The notes under the pieces: model-generated | Database searches by the model: none | What the model saw: the letters and a program-made list of their open reading frames with translations, nothing else | What the model was told of the DNA's origin: nothing | Program-made: the position numbers and the translations under genes | Shown: piece by piece, positions 57,274 through 64,000 of the stretch | Position numbering within the stretch: the first letter of the stretch is position 1 | How the letters are laid out: each line of letters opens with the position of its first letter | Source: Betaproteobacteria bacterium | GTDB taxonomy: Bacteria > Pseudomonadota > Gammaproteobacteria > Burkholderiales > Usitatibacteraceae | Direction: 5' to 3' | Length of the DNA: 64,000 bases | Assembly: GCA_016711875.1 (NCBI GenBank) | Contig: JADJSD010000023.1 | Location: forward strand, 186,001-250,000

Positions 57274-57738
57274 CTAGGGGCAGCCGAACCGGGTGACGCG
57301 AAGCGCGCCGAAGACGGCGACGCCCTTGTTGCTCTCGTCCGTGGCGCCCACCGAGGTGCCGCTTTCGCGGGCGCTGGCGATCTGGGCCGTGCAGTGCGCC
57401 TCGATCTCGATCTTTCCGGCGACGGTGACGTTCGAGCGGAAACAGTACCAGCCGTTGGGATTGGCGAGCCGGATGGTGTTCTTGCCCATCACGTTGACCG
57501 CGGGCCGCACGAGCACGAGGGCCGGCTTCTGCGTCACGGGATCATCCCCGGACGTGCCCTGGCCGAGGCCGAAGACCTTCACGCCGGTCGCAAGGACCGA
57601 ATGGGCGGGCGTGCCCTTGCCGAAAGGCGATTTCGCTCCCCACGAGGCGATACAATTGTCGAGGGTCGCCTGGTCGTCGGCGCGGGCGCCGAAGGCGGCC
57701 AGGGCGAGCGTGAGGCCGATCGACAGGCGGATCGCCAT
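57274..57738 (-). CDS. Secreted protein of unknown function
   Basis: This encodes 154 residues, started at MAIRLSIGLTLALAAFGARA, a signal peptide. The mature part has four Cys (NCIASW, GWYCFRS, EAHCTAQ, RFGCP), suggesting two disulfides, and repeated beta-like segments (NTIRLANPNGWYCFRSNVTV). No family recognised. It is upstream of the methyltransferase on the same strand and divergent from the halogenase-like gene (181 bases between starts). Confidence 0.65.
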   Translation of the reverse strand: MAIRLSIGLTLALAAFGARADDQATLDNCIASWGAKSPFGKGTPAHSVLATGVKVFGLGQGTSGDDPVTQKPALVLVRPAVNVMGKNTIRLANPNGWYCFRSNVTVAGKIEIEAHCTAQIASARESGTSVGATDESNKGVAVFGALRVTRFGCP

Positions 57739-57919
57739 CGACGGGGCATGTCGCGATGCGGCGCTACGGTCCTGGCTCGTTCGAAGTCGCATTTTCGCTT
57801 CCGGTGGCGTCCCGCGAATGCGGGACCGCCTGTGGCATATTGCCGGTTTGTTATATATGTTATCGCTGCATGGTGCAATGGCGCGCTGCGAGCGCGAGGT
57901 GCCCCTTTCGGGAGGAAGT

Positions 57920-59266
57920 TTGCAAGCAGAGCAAGCGGTGTCGAGCGATGCCGGGACGGTGGAATGCGACGTGGCCGTGATCGGTTCGGGGCCCGCCGGG
58001 TCGACGGCCGCGACACTGCTGGCCGAACAGGGCTTCGATGTCGTGCTCCTCGAGAAGGATTCCCATCCGCGCTTCCACATCGGCGAATCGCTGCTGCCGG
58101 CCAACATGCCCCTGTTCGAGCGGCTCGGCGTCGCGGACGAGATACGCGCCATCGGCATGGTGAAGTGGGGCGCCGAGTTCGTCTCCCCGCAGCACGGGCG
58201 AAGCGTCATGTTCGAGTTCGGCGACGCGATCGACAAGTCGATGCCCTATGCCTTCCAGGTTCCGCGGGCCGAGTTCGATCGCATCCTGTTCCAGCGCGCC
58301 GCGCGGGCCGGGGCCCGGACGATCGAGCGGTGCCGCGTGCGGGAGATCGACCTCGGCGACCGCCAGCGCCGCCCGGTCGTCCGCGCCATCGCCGAAGGCC
58401 GGGGGGCGCTCGACATTCGCCCCCGGTTCGTGATCGACGCGAGCGGGCGGGACACGCTGCTCGCGAACCGGCTGGGCGCCAAGCGGCGCAATCCCCGCCA
58501 CGCGAGCGCGGCCATGTACGCGCATTTTCGCGACGCCGAGCGGCACGAAGGCCGCTGCGAAGGCAACATCACCATCTTCTGGTTCGACCACGGCTGGTTC
58601 TGGTTCATCCCGCTCAAGGACGGCGTGACGAGCGTCGGCGCCGTGGTCTGGCCCTACTACATGAAGGCCCGCGACAAGCCGCTCGCCGACTACTTCCGCG
58701 ACACGATCGCGATGTGCCCGGCGCTTTCGCAGCGACTGGCGAACGCGCGGATGGCGACGGAACCGGAGGCGACCGGCAACTACTCCTACGCCTCGGAGGT
58801 CTGCCAGGGCGAGAACTTCGTGATGGTGGGCGACGCGTTCGCGTTCATCGACCCGGTCTTCTCCTCGGGCGTGTGGCTCGCCATGAACAGCGCGGTCGCG
58901 GGCGTCGATGTCGTGTCCGCCCGCCTGCGCGAGCCGGCGCGCGAGTCGCGGGCCCGGCTCGCGTTCGATCGCGTGATGCGCCACGGCCCGCGCGAGTTTT
59001 CCTGGTTCATCTACCGCGTGACCAACCCGACGATGCGCGAACTCTTCATGAACCCGCGCAACGTCCTCAACGTGAAGAGCGCGCTGCTCTCCGTGCTGGC
59101 CGGGGACATCTTCCGGAACACGCGCCTGCGCTTTCCGCTGGCGGCCTTCCGCACGATCTACTACGCGATGTCGGTCGCCAACCTGCGCCGGACGATGGCG
59201 GCCTGGCGCCGCCGTGCCGAGAACATCCGCACGCCCGCCGCGCCGGATGCAAGCGCCGGTCGCTGA
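57920..59266 (+). CDS. Flavin-dependent oxidoreductase of the tryptophan-halogenase type (aryl-polyene halogenase-like)
   Basis: This encodes 448 residues when started at TTG 57920, which follows a strong GGAGGA site. Two in-frame ATGs (57857, 57878) lie inside an A/T-rich stretch that looks like the promoter. FAD motif VAVIGSGPAGSTAATLL, ADP-pyrophosphate region FVMVGDAFAFIDPVFSSG, and the halogenase signature Trp226-x-Trp228-x-Ile-Pro231 in DHGWFWFIPLKDG. The conserved substrate-site Lys may be in GMVKWGAEF. Xanthomonadins are brominated aryl polyenes whose clusters encode such a protein; the chorismatase next door supports this. Halide and acceptor are unknown. Confidence 0.82.
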   Translation: MQAEQAVSSDAGTVECDVAVIGSGPAGSTAATLLAEQGFDVVLLEKDSHPRFHIGESLLPANMPLFERLGVADEIRAIGMVKWGAEFVSPQHGRSVMFEFGDAIDKSMPYAFQVPRAEFDRILFQRAARAGARTIERCRVREIDLGDRQRRPVVRAIAEGRGALDIRPRFVIDASGRDTLLANRLGAKRRNPRHASAAMYAHFRDAERHEGRCEGNITIFWFDHGWFWFIPLKDGVTSVGAVVWPYYMKARDKPLADYFRDTIAMCPALSQRLANARMATEPEATGNYSYASEVCQGENFVMVGDAFAFIDPVFSSGVWLAMNSAVAGVDVVSARLREPARESRARLAFDRVMRHGPREFSWFIYRVTNPTMRELFMNPRNVLNVKSALLSVLAGDIFRNTRLRFPLAAFRTIYYAMSVANLRRTMAAWRRRAENIRTPAAPDASAGR

Positions 59267-59272
59267 GCCGCG

Positions 59273-60292
59273 ATGCTGAAGCTCGACTACCTCACCCTGG
59301 AAAGCGCCCTCGACGCGGCGCAGGACGCCGGCCCGTGCCTGGTCGGCGTGATCGGCTTTCCCGCGTTGCCCGACGAGTTGCCGGAGACGGTGCCCCGCGC
59401 GAGCGTTCCCGCCGAGGACCTGCTGGCCGGCGCGGGTCGCGGCATCTGCGAGGTCTGGACCTCGCGCGAGCCGGTGGTCACCGCCGTGGATGGCGGCGTG
59501 CGCCTCGCGCAGACGGGCGATTTCCTCTTCGGCGTGCATTCGGTCGCCGAGCGCGGCATCGGCATCCGCGCGGCGGCCGAACAGGCGTACCGGGAACTCT
59601 TCGCGACCATCGGGCGGCACGGCTTTCCCCACGTCGCCCGGTTCTGGAACTACTTCGCGCGCATCAATGACGAGGAGGCGGGGCTCGAGCGATACCGCCA
59701 GTTCAACCTCGGGCGCGCCGCCGCCTTCGAAGCCGCCGGTCGCCAAGGCGGTGTCGCGGTTCCCGCGGCCTGCGCGCTCGGCTTCACCCGCGGGGAGCAC
59801 CTCACCGTGTCGTTCGTGGCGACGAAAGGCCCGGGCACGAGTCTCGAGAACCCCCGCCAGGTGAGCGCGTACCGGTATCCGACGCAGTACGGCCCGCAAA
59901 GCCCCACCTTTTCCCGCGCCGTCGTCCAGCCGACGCCCGAAGGACACCTGCTGCTGGTATCCGGCACGGCGAGCATCGTGGGTCACGCCACGGTGCACGC
60001 GGGCGACGTCGTGGCGCAGACCCGCGAGACGCTGGCCAACCTGGCGGCGGTCTTCGGCGAAGCCGAGCGGCACGTGGGTGCCGGCGCCTTTCCGATGCGC
60101 GAGGCCAGCTACAAGGTCTACGTGCGCCACCCCGCGGATGCGTCCGTCGTCCGTCGCGAGTTGCAGGCGGCGCTGGGGCCGGCCATCGACGCGCACTTCA
60201 TCCGCGCCGACATCTGCCGCCGCGACCTGCTGGTGGAGATCGAAGCGGTGGCGAGCAGCGTCGCTCCCGCCGCCGGCCCCGTCCTGCCATGA
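59273..60292 (+). CDS. Chorismatase (XanB2/FkbO/Hyg5 family)
   Basis: This encodes 339 residues, 6 bases after the halogenase-like gene. Two tandem YjgF-like domains typical of chorismatases. Conserved blocks: RFWNYFARINDEEAGLERYR, QVSAYRYPTQYGPQSPTFSR (with the YGPQSPTFSR substrate loop), LLVSGTASIVGHATVH and the Tyr-Lys-Val-Tyr-Val-Arg segment near the end. XanB2 splits chorismate to 3-hydroxybenzoate (and 4-hydroxybenzoate) plus pyruvate; 3-hydroxybenzoate starts xanthomonadin. Which product this enzyme makes is not readable with certainty. The stop overlaps the next ATG. Confidence 0.9.
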   Translation: MLKLDYLTLESALDAAQDAGPCLVGVIGFPALPDELPETVPRASVPAEDLLAGAGRGICEVWTSREPVVTAVDGGVRLAQTGDFLFGVHSVAERGIGIRAAAEQAYRELFATIGRHGFPHVARFWNYFARINDEEAGLERYRQFNLGRAAAFEAAGRQGGVAVPAACALGFTRGEHLTVSFVATKGPGTSLENPRQVSAYRYPTQYGPQSPTFSRAVVQPTPEGHLLLVSGTASIVGHATVHAGDVVAQTRETLANLAAVFGEAERHVGAGAFPMREASYKVYVRHPADASVVRRELQAALGPAIDAHFIRADICRRDLLVEIEAVASSVAPAAGPVLP

Positions 60293-61131
60293 CGGCTCGC
60301 ACGGCCCGCCGCGTGCTGGCCCTGGCCGCGCTCGCCGGTGCGCTCTCGCCGGCCGCCCAGGCCCGCGAAGAGCCGCTGTGGGAGGCGGGTTTCGGCGGCG
60401 TCGTGCTCGAGCTCCCCGATTACCGCGGCTCCTCGCGCAGCCGCACCTATGCGCTTCCCCTTCCGTTCTTCGTCTATCGCGGCGAGGTGTTCAAGGCCGA
60501 CCGGGAAGGGGTGCGCGGCGTCCTCTTCGACAGCGAGCGCGTCGAGTTGCAGCTCTCCGTGGGCGCGTCGCTTCCCGTCGACAGCGATCGCTCGGCGCTG
60601 CGCGAGGGGATGGAAAGCCTCAGCCCCGCGGTCGAGATCGGGCCGTCGCTCGAGGTGCACCTGTGGAAATCGCGCACGAGCGGGGCCAAGGTCGACCTGC
60701 GCCTGCCGCTTCGTGCCGCCGTCACCGTCGAGTCCCATCCGAAATACATCGGCGTGCAGTTCTTTCCCCACCTGAACGTCGACCTCGAGGACGTCCCGGG
60801 ACTCAAGGGGTGGAGTGTCGGCATGCTGGCGGGCCCCGTCTTCACCGACCGCCGCTACAACGACTACTTCTATTCGGTGGGCGAAGGCGAGGCCACCGCC
60901 TCGCGCCCGGCCTACGCCGCGAAGGGCGGCTACGGGGGGATGCAGTTCATCCTGGGCGCCTCGCGCCGCATCGAGCAGTGGTGGCTGGGCGCCTACGTGC
61001 GCTACGACACGCTGCGCGGCGCCGCCTTCGAGCCGAGCCCGCTCGTCGACTCGCGCCGCTATGTCGCGGGCGGCATCGGCCTCTCGTGGATCTTCGCGCA
61101 GTCCGACCGGAAGGCGGCGCCCGCGCGCTGA
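60289..61131 (+). CDS. MipA/OmpV-family outer-membrane protein
   Basis: This encodes 280 residues, ATG overlapping the chorismatase stop. Signal peptide MTARTARRVLALAALAGALS, then a 12-strand-type barrel with WEAGFGGVVLELPDYRGS, RTYALPLPFFVYRGEVFKAD and the C-terminal YVAGGIGLSWIF ending in aromatics. The MipA/OmpV family includes scaffold and porin-like proteins. Its place in this operon suggests a part in displaying or anchoring the product, which is inference. Confidence 0.88.
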   Translation: MTARTARRVLALAALAGALSPAAQAREEPLWEAGFGGVVLELPDYRGSSRSRTYALPLPFFVYRGEVFKADREGVRGVLFDSERVELQLSVGASLPVDSDRSALREGMESLSPAVEIGPSLEVHLWKSRTSGAKVDLRLPLRAAVTVESHPKYIGVQFFPHLNVDLEDVPGLKGWSVGMLAGPVFTDRRYNDYFYSVGEGEATASRPAYAAKGGYGGMQFILGASRRIEQWWLGAYVRYDTLRGAAFEPSPLVDSRRYVAGGIGLSWIFAQSDRKAAPAR

Positions 61132-61136
61132 ACGCC

Positions 61137-61952
61137 ATGTCGATCGCCCGCCTTGCGAAGTCGCTCCGGAACTACGGCATCATGGTTTTCGGGCTCGGCC
61201 TGCTCGCCGTCATGTGCTTCGCGTGGGGTGTCGCCGCCTCCCTGCTCGGGCTGGTCCTTCCCGTGCACGTCGGGCGCCGGGTCGGCCGGCGCGGGGCGAT
61301 GCGGGGGTTCCGCGCCTACCTCGCCATCATGGAGGCGGTCGGTGCCCTGCGTCTCGACCTTTCGGCCCTCGACCGGCTGCGGGGCTCGGGCCCGCTCATC
61401 GTCGCACCGAACCATCCCTCGCTGATCGACGCGGTCCTCGTGGTCTCCCGGCTTCCGGACGCCTTCTGCGTGATGAAGGCCTCGCTCCTGGGCAATTTCC
61501 TGCTCGCGCCGGCCGCGCGTCTCGCCCGCTATGTGAGCAACGATTCGCTGCTCGCCCTGGCGGCGAAGGCCGGCGCGGAGCTGGACCTGGGCGGGCACCT
61601 GGTGCTCTTCCCCGAGGGCACGCGCAGCACGGCCGAGCCGTTCGGCCCCTTCACCGCGGCTGTCGGCGTGGTCTCGCGGCGCACGGGCGTGCCGGTGCAG
61701 GCGGTGTTCATCCATGCCGACAAGTCTTTCCTGGGCAAGGGCGTGTCCCCGCGCGAGTGCCCGGCTTTTCCGTTCCACTTCCGGATCGAGCTCGGCCGGC
61801 GCTTCGAGCCGCCGAAGGACGTGCGCGCGTTCACGCGCGAGCTCGAGCGCCATTTCGCGACGGAACTCGCATCGCGGCAGGGGAGTGCGACGGCGGCCTT
61901 CCGCGAGATCGACGGCGACGCTCTCGCGCCCGGACGCGCGGCACCCGAATGA
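61137..61952 (+). CDS. Lysophospholipid acyltransferase-like protein
   Basis: This encodes 271 residues. N-terminal membrane helix (YGIMVFGLGLLAVMCFAWGV), acyltransferase motif I NHPSLIDAVL (His-x4-Asp), motif III LVLFPEGTRSTAEPFGPF. Acyltransferases of this type with a GT2 partner are standard in aryl-polyene clusters, where they attach the aryl-polyene carboxylic acid to a lipid or sugar. 5 bases after the OmpV gene and 4-base overlap with the GT2 gene. Confidence 0.88.
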   Translation: MSIARLAKSLRNYGIMVFGLGLLAVMCFAWGVAASLLGLVLPVHVGRRVGRRGAMRGFRAYLAIMEAVGALRLDLSALDRLRGSGPLIVAPNHPSLIDAVLVVSRLPDAFCVMKASLLGNFLLAPAARLARYVSNDSLLALAAKAGAELDLGGHLVLFPEGTRSTAEPFGPFTAAVGVVSRRTGVPVQAVFIHADKSFLGKGVSPRECPAFPFHFRIELGRRFEPPKDVRAFTRELERHFATELASRQGSATAAFREIDGDALAPGRAAPE

Positions 61953-62707
61953 ACGCCGCCCCGCCCCGGCACCTGGTCCTCATTCCCAGCTACAACCCCG
62001 GCGAAAGCGTCTTCGAGACGGTGCGAGGGGCCCGGCAATTCTGGGACGCGGTCTGGGTCGTCGTCGACGGCAGCGACGACGGCACGGGAGAGCGGCTCGA
62101 GGTGGCCGCACGCGACGATCCCGGCCTGCGCGTCCTGCGACTCGCGCGCAATGGCGGCAAGGGCGCGGCGGTGCTTCATGGCATCCGCGCGGCTGCCGCC
62201 GAGGGCTACACGCATGTCCTCTCGATGGATTCCGACGGCCAGCATCCCCCCTCGCACATCCCCCGCTTCATGGCGGCCTCGGTCGCCGAGCCCCGCGCGG
62301 TCGTGCTCGGCGTGCCGGTCTTCGACGAAAGCGCGCCGAGCCTGCGGGTGAAGGGACGCCGCATCTCCAACTGGTGGGCCAACCTCGAGACGCTGTGGCA
62401 CGGCATCGACGATTCGCTCTTCGGCTTCCGCGTCTATCCGATCGCGGACCTCGTCGCGGTCATGGAGGCGAACCGCTGGATGCGTCGCTTCGACTTCGAT
62501 CCGGAGGCGGCGGTGCGTCTCGTGTGGCGCGGCCTTCCGGTGGTGAACCTGCCGGCCCCCGTGCGCTACCTGCGTCCCGACGAGGGCGGGGTATCGCATT
62601 TCGACTACTGGCGCGACAACCGCCTGCTGGTCGGCATGCACACGCGGCTTTTCTTCGGCTTCCTCCTGCGCTTGCCGTTGCTCGTGGCGAGAAAGCTCCG
62701 GCGCTAG
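61949..62707 (+). CDS. Family 2 glycosyltransferase
   Basis: This encodes 252 residues. GT-A fold: VLIPSYNPGESVFETVRGAR, VVVDGSDDGTGERL (nucleotide-sugar Asp), LSMDSDGQHPPSHIPRF (Asp-x-Asp). The second half includes DSLFGFRVYPIADLVAVMEA and RRFDFDPEAAVRLVWRGLP, typical of dolichol-phosphate-mannose-synthase-like GT2 proteins. Last gene of the five-gene operon. Convergent with the antiporter, overlapping by 4 bases. Confidence 0.9.
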   Translation: MNAAPPRHLVLIPSYNPGESVFETVRGARQFWDAVWVVVDGSDDGTGERLEVAARDDPGLRVLRLARNGGKGAAVLHGIRAAAAEGYTHVLSMDSDGQHPPSHIPRFMAASVAEPRAVVLGVPVFDESAPSLRVKGRRISNWWANLETLWHGIDDSLFGFRVYPIADLVAVMEANRWMRRFDFDPEAAVRLVWRGLPVVNLPAPVRYLRPDEGGVSHFDYWRDNRLLVGMHTRLFFGFLLRLPLLVARKLRR

Positions 62708-63996
62708 GCGGGAGGGCGGGCGAGCCCCGCGCGGGGAAGCCAGCGACGCAGCCCCGGCGTCGTCACCACCGTGCTCGCGAGCGCCATGATCACCAGCATC
62801 GTGAAGACCTGCGAGGAAATGACGCCCAGGTCGTGGCCCACGTTGATGACCACGAGTTCCATCAGGGCGCGCGTGTTCATCATGACGCCGAGCACGCACG
62901 ACTCGCCGTGCGAGAGGCCCGTCCACCGCCCGGCCAGGTAGGCGCCGCCCAGCTTGCCGGCCGAGGCAAGAAGAACGAGCAGCGCGCACCAGCCCCAGGC
63001 CTCCGGGCTGTCGAGGCTCCCCACTTCCGTGCGCAGCCCCGTGTACGTGAAGAAGATCGGGAGGAAGAACACGAGCACGAACTGGCCCACGCGCGCGCGC
63101 CAGCCCGGGAGCAGTCCCGGCTCGTCGTGCAGCAGCACGCCCGCGAGGAAGCCGCCGAAAATGGCGAAGATGCCGAGCTTGTAGGTGGCGAGGCCCCCGG
63201 CGAAGACGAGCACGAGCAGCATCGCCATCTGGCTGTCCCCCAGGGCGGAGGTGTCGCCGTGGCGTGGCGCGAGCGCGCGGTAGGCGCGCCGGGCCAGGGG
63301 CCTCGCCACGACCCAGCAGGCGAGGACGAAGGCGGCGAGCAGGCCGAGGTTCATCGCAAAGGCGCTGCCCGAGAAGCCCGCGGCCGCGAGCGCGCTCACG
63401 GCCGCGAGCAGCACCCAGCCCACGACGTCGTTCACGGCGGCCGCGCTGATCGCGATCACCCCCAGGGGCGTCCGGGCGATGTCGAACTCGATCATGATCC
63501 GGCCCAGGATCGGCAGCGCCGTGATCGAGAAGGCCGTGGCGATGAAGAGGCTGCTCGCGAGCGGGTCGGCCTGCGGCGAGAGGCGCCCCGCCGTGAGCCA
63601 GCCGAAGGCGAGGCCCAGGATGAAAGGCAGCCCGAGCGTCGCGACGCTCACCGCGACCACGGACCGGCGATGGCGGGCGTCGGTGAGGTGCGAGAAGTCG
63701 AACTCCAGGCCGATCTGGAACATGAGCAGGAGCAGCCCCACCTGCGAGAGGATCAGCATCGGCTCGGCCGGCGCCGTCCGGAAGACGAACGCGAAGGTCT
63801 CCGGCGCGACGAGGCCGAAGAGCGAAGGCCCGAGCAGGATGCCGACGATGATCTCGCCGACGGCCGGCGACTGGCCCACTCGGCGCGCGGCGATGCCGCC
63901 CGCGCGGCCCGCGGCGATCACGATGACGAGTTGCAGGAGAACGAAGGCGAGGAGGGACTCCGTCGCATGCACGGCGAGCGCCGGCGGTGGCGTCAA
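62704..63996 (-). CDS. Kef/CPA2-type cation:proton antiporter (5' end uncertain)
   Basis: The visible frame of 430 residues runs to the window edge. The TTG at 63996 is the first possible start seen, so the true start may be beyond 64000. About twelve membrane helices; conserved CPA2 features include GEIIVGILLGPSLFGLVAPE, LLLMFQIGLEFDFSHL, SITALPILGRIMIEF and the Asn-Asp pair in AAAVNDVVGWVLLAAVSAL. No C-terminal TrkA-N domain is present. Exchanges Na+ or K+ for H+ at the inner membrane. Confidence 0.88.
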   Translation of the reverse strand: MTPPPALAVHATESLLAFVLLQLVIVIAAGRAGGIAARRVGQSPAVGEIIVGILLGPSLFGLVAPETFAFVFRTAPAEPMLILSQVGLLLLMFQIGLEFDFSHLTDARHRRSVVAVSVATLGLPFILGLAFGWLTAGRLSPQADPLASSLFIATAFSITALPILGRIMIEFDIARTPLGVIAISAAAVNDVVGWVLLAAVSALAAAGFSGSAFAMNLGLLAAFVLACWVVARPLARRAYRALAPRHGDTSALGDSQMAMLLVLVFAGGLATYKLGIFAIFGGFLAGVLLHDEPGLLPGWRARVGQFVLVFFLPIFFTYTGLRTEVGSLDSPEAWGWCALLVLLASAGKLGGAYLAGRWTGLSHGESCVLGVMMNTRALMELVVINVGHDLGVISSQVFTMLVIMALASTVVTTPGLRRWLPRAGLARPPA

Positions 63997-64000
63997 GCCA

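Noticed and set aside
57857..57919. ATG 57857 or 57878 as the halogenase-like start
   Set aside because: They lie within an A/T-rich promoter-like stretch and add non-conserved residues, while TTG 57920 follows a GGAGGA site and precedes the FAD motif by the usual distance. Not fully excluded.

Overview
The window is a G+C-rich chromosomal segment, densely coded on both strands, most likely from a betaproteobacterium of the Burkholderiales/Nitrosomonadales type. The evidence is the conserved run PHP phosphatase - YciO - M50 protease - trpS - scpA - scpB - rluB, the ygfX/ygfZ pair, the yciB-yciI-bolA-ppiC operon and the general protein style. There is no rRNA, prophage, intact transposon or CRISPR array. 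One tRNA (Leu-CAA) is present. Genus and species cannot be read from the sequence.

Layout. 1-3016: end of an S41 peptidase, a small secreted protein, an AlkD-like DNA-repair protein and a DUF1697 protein. 3192-7385: an FNR/CRP-type palindrome followed by a three-gene respiratory complex (Tat-exported molybdopterin subunit, four-cluster ferredoxin, NrfD/PsrC membrane anchor). 7409-10690: tex, and a YwiC-like membrane protein whose start codon is out of frame. 10874-16160: a peptide-export locus with a double-glycine precursor peptide, two NHLM-type ABC transporters (one with a C39 peptidase), a 55-residue stub of the membrane-fusion protein and a cyclic-nucleotide-binding-fold protein. 16260-19590: 5-formyl-THF cyclo-ligase, a 27-bp inverted repeat, tRNA-Leu, queA, DUF2917 and a LysR regulator. 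19696-26809: a menaquinone operon menF-menD::menH-menB-menC-menE, with MenD and MenH fused in one reading frame. 26939-33364: zinc-ribbon protein, TAXI binding protein, HNH nuclease, ppa, DUF1223, an EamA transporter and GNAT pair, a long hairpin element, and ygfZ. 33374-38662: ygfX, purL and two small genes. 38659-41349: an ECF sigma/anti-sigma group. 41660-44490: a frameshifted secreted trypsin-like protease. 44560-47387: ppiC-bolA-yciI-yciB and an unknown gene. 47460-55110: the conserved PHP-to-rluB run. 55117-57738: chaC, pdxH, a UbiE-like methyltransferase and a secreted protein. 57920-62707: an aryl-polyene/xanthomonadin-like five-gene operon (halogenase-like flavoprotein, chorismatase, MipA/OmpV, acyltransferase, GT2). 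62704-end: a Kef-type antiporter.

How the parts may work together. The molybdoenzyme operon and the menaquinone operon fit one picture: an anaerobic respiratory reductase fed by menaquinol, switched on by an FNR-like regulator. The most unusual locus is 10874-16160. The predicted mature peptide is little more than two tandem copies of a segment ending in VTAKRE, which resembles the TonB box of outer-membrane receptors and of colicins. It sits beside a dedicated leader peptidase/exporter that has lost almost all of its membrane-fusion partner. Two one-base frameshifts (9925, and about 42539-42542) may be sequencing errors or real lesions.
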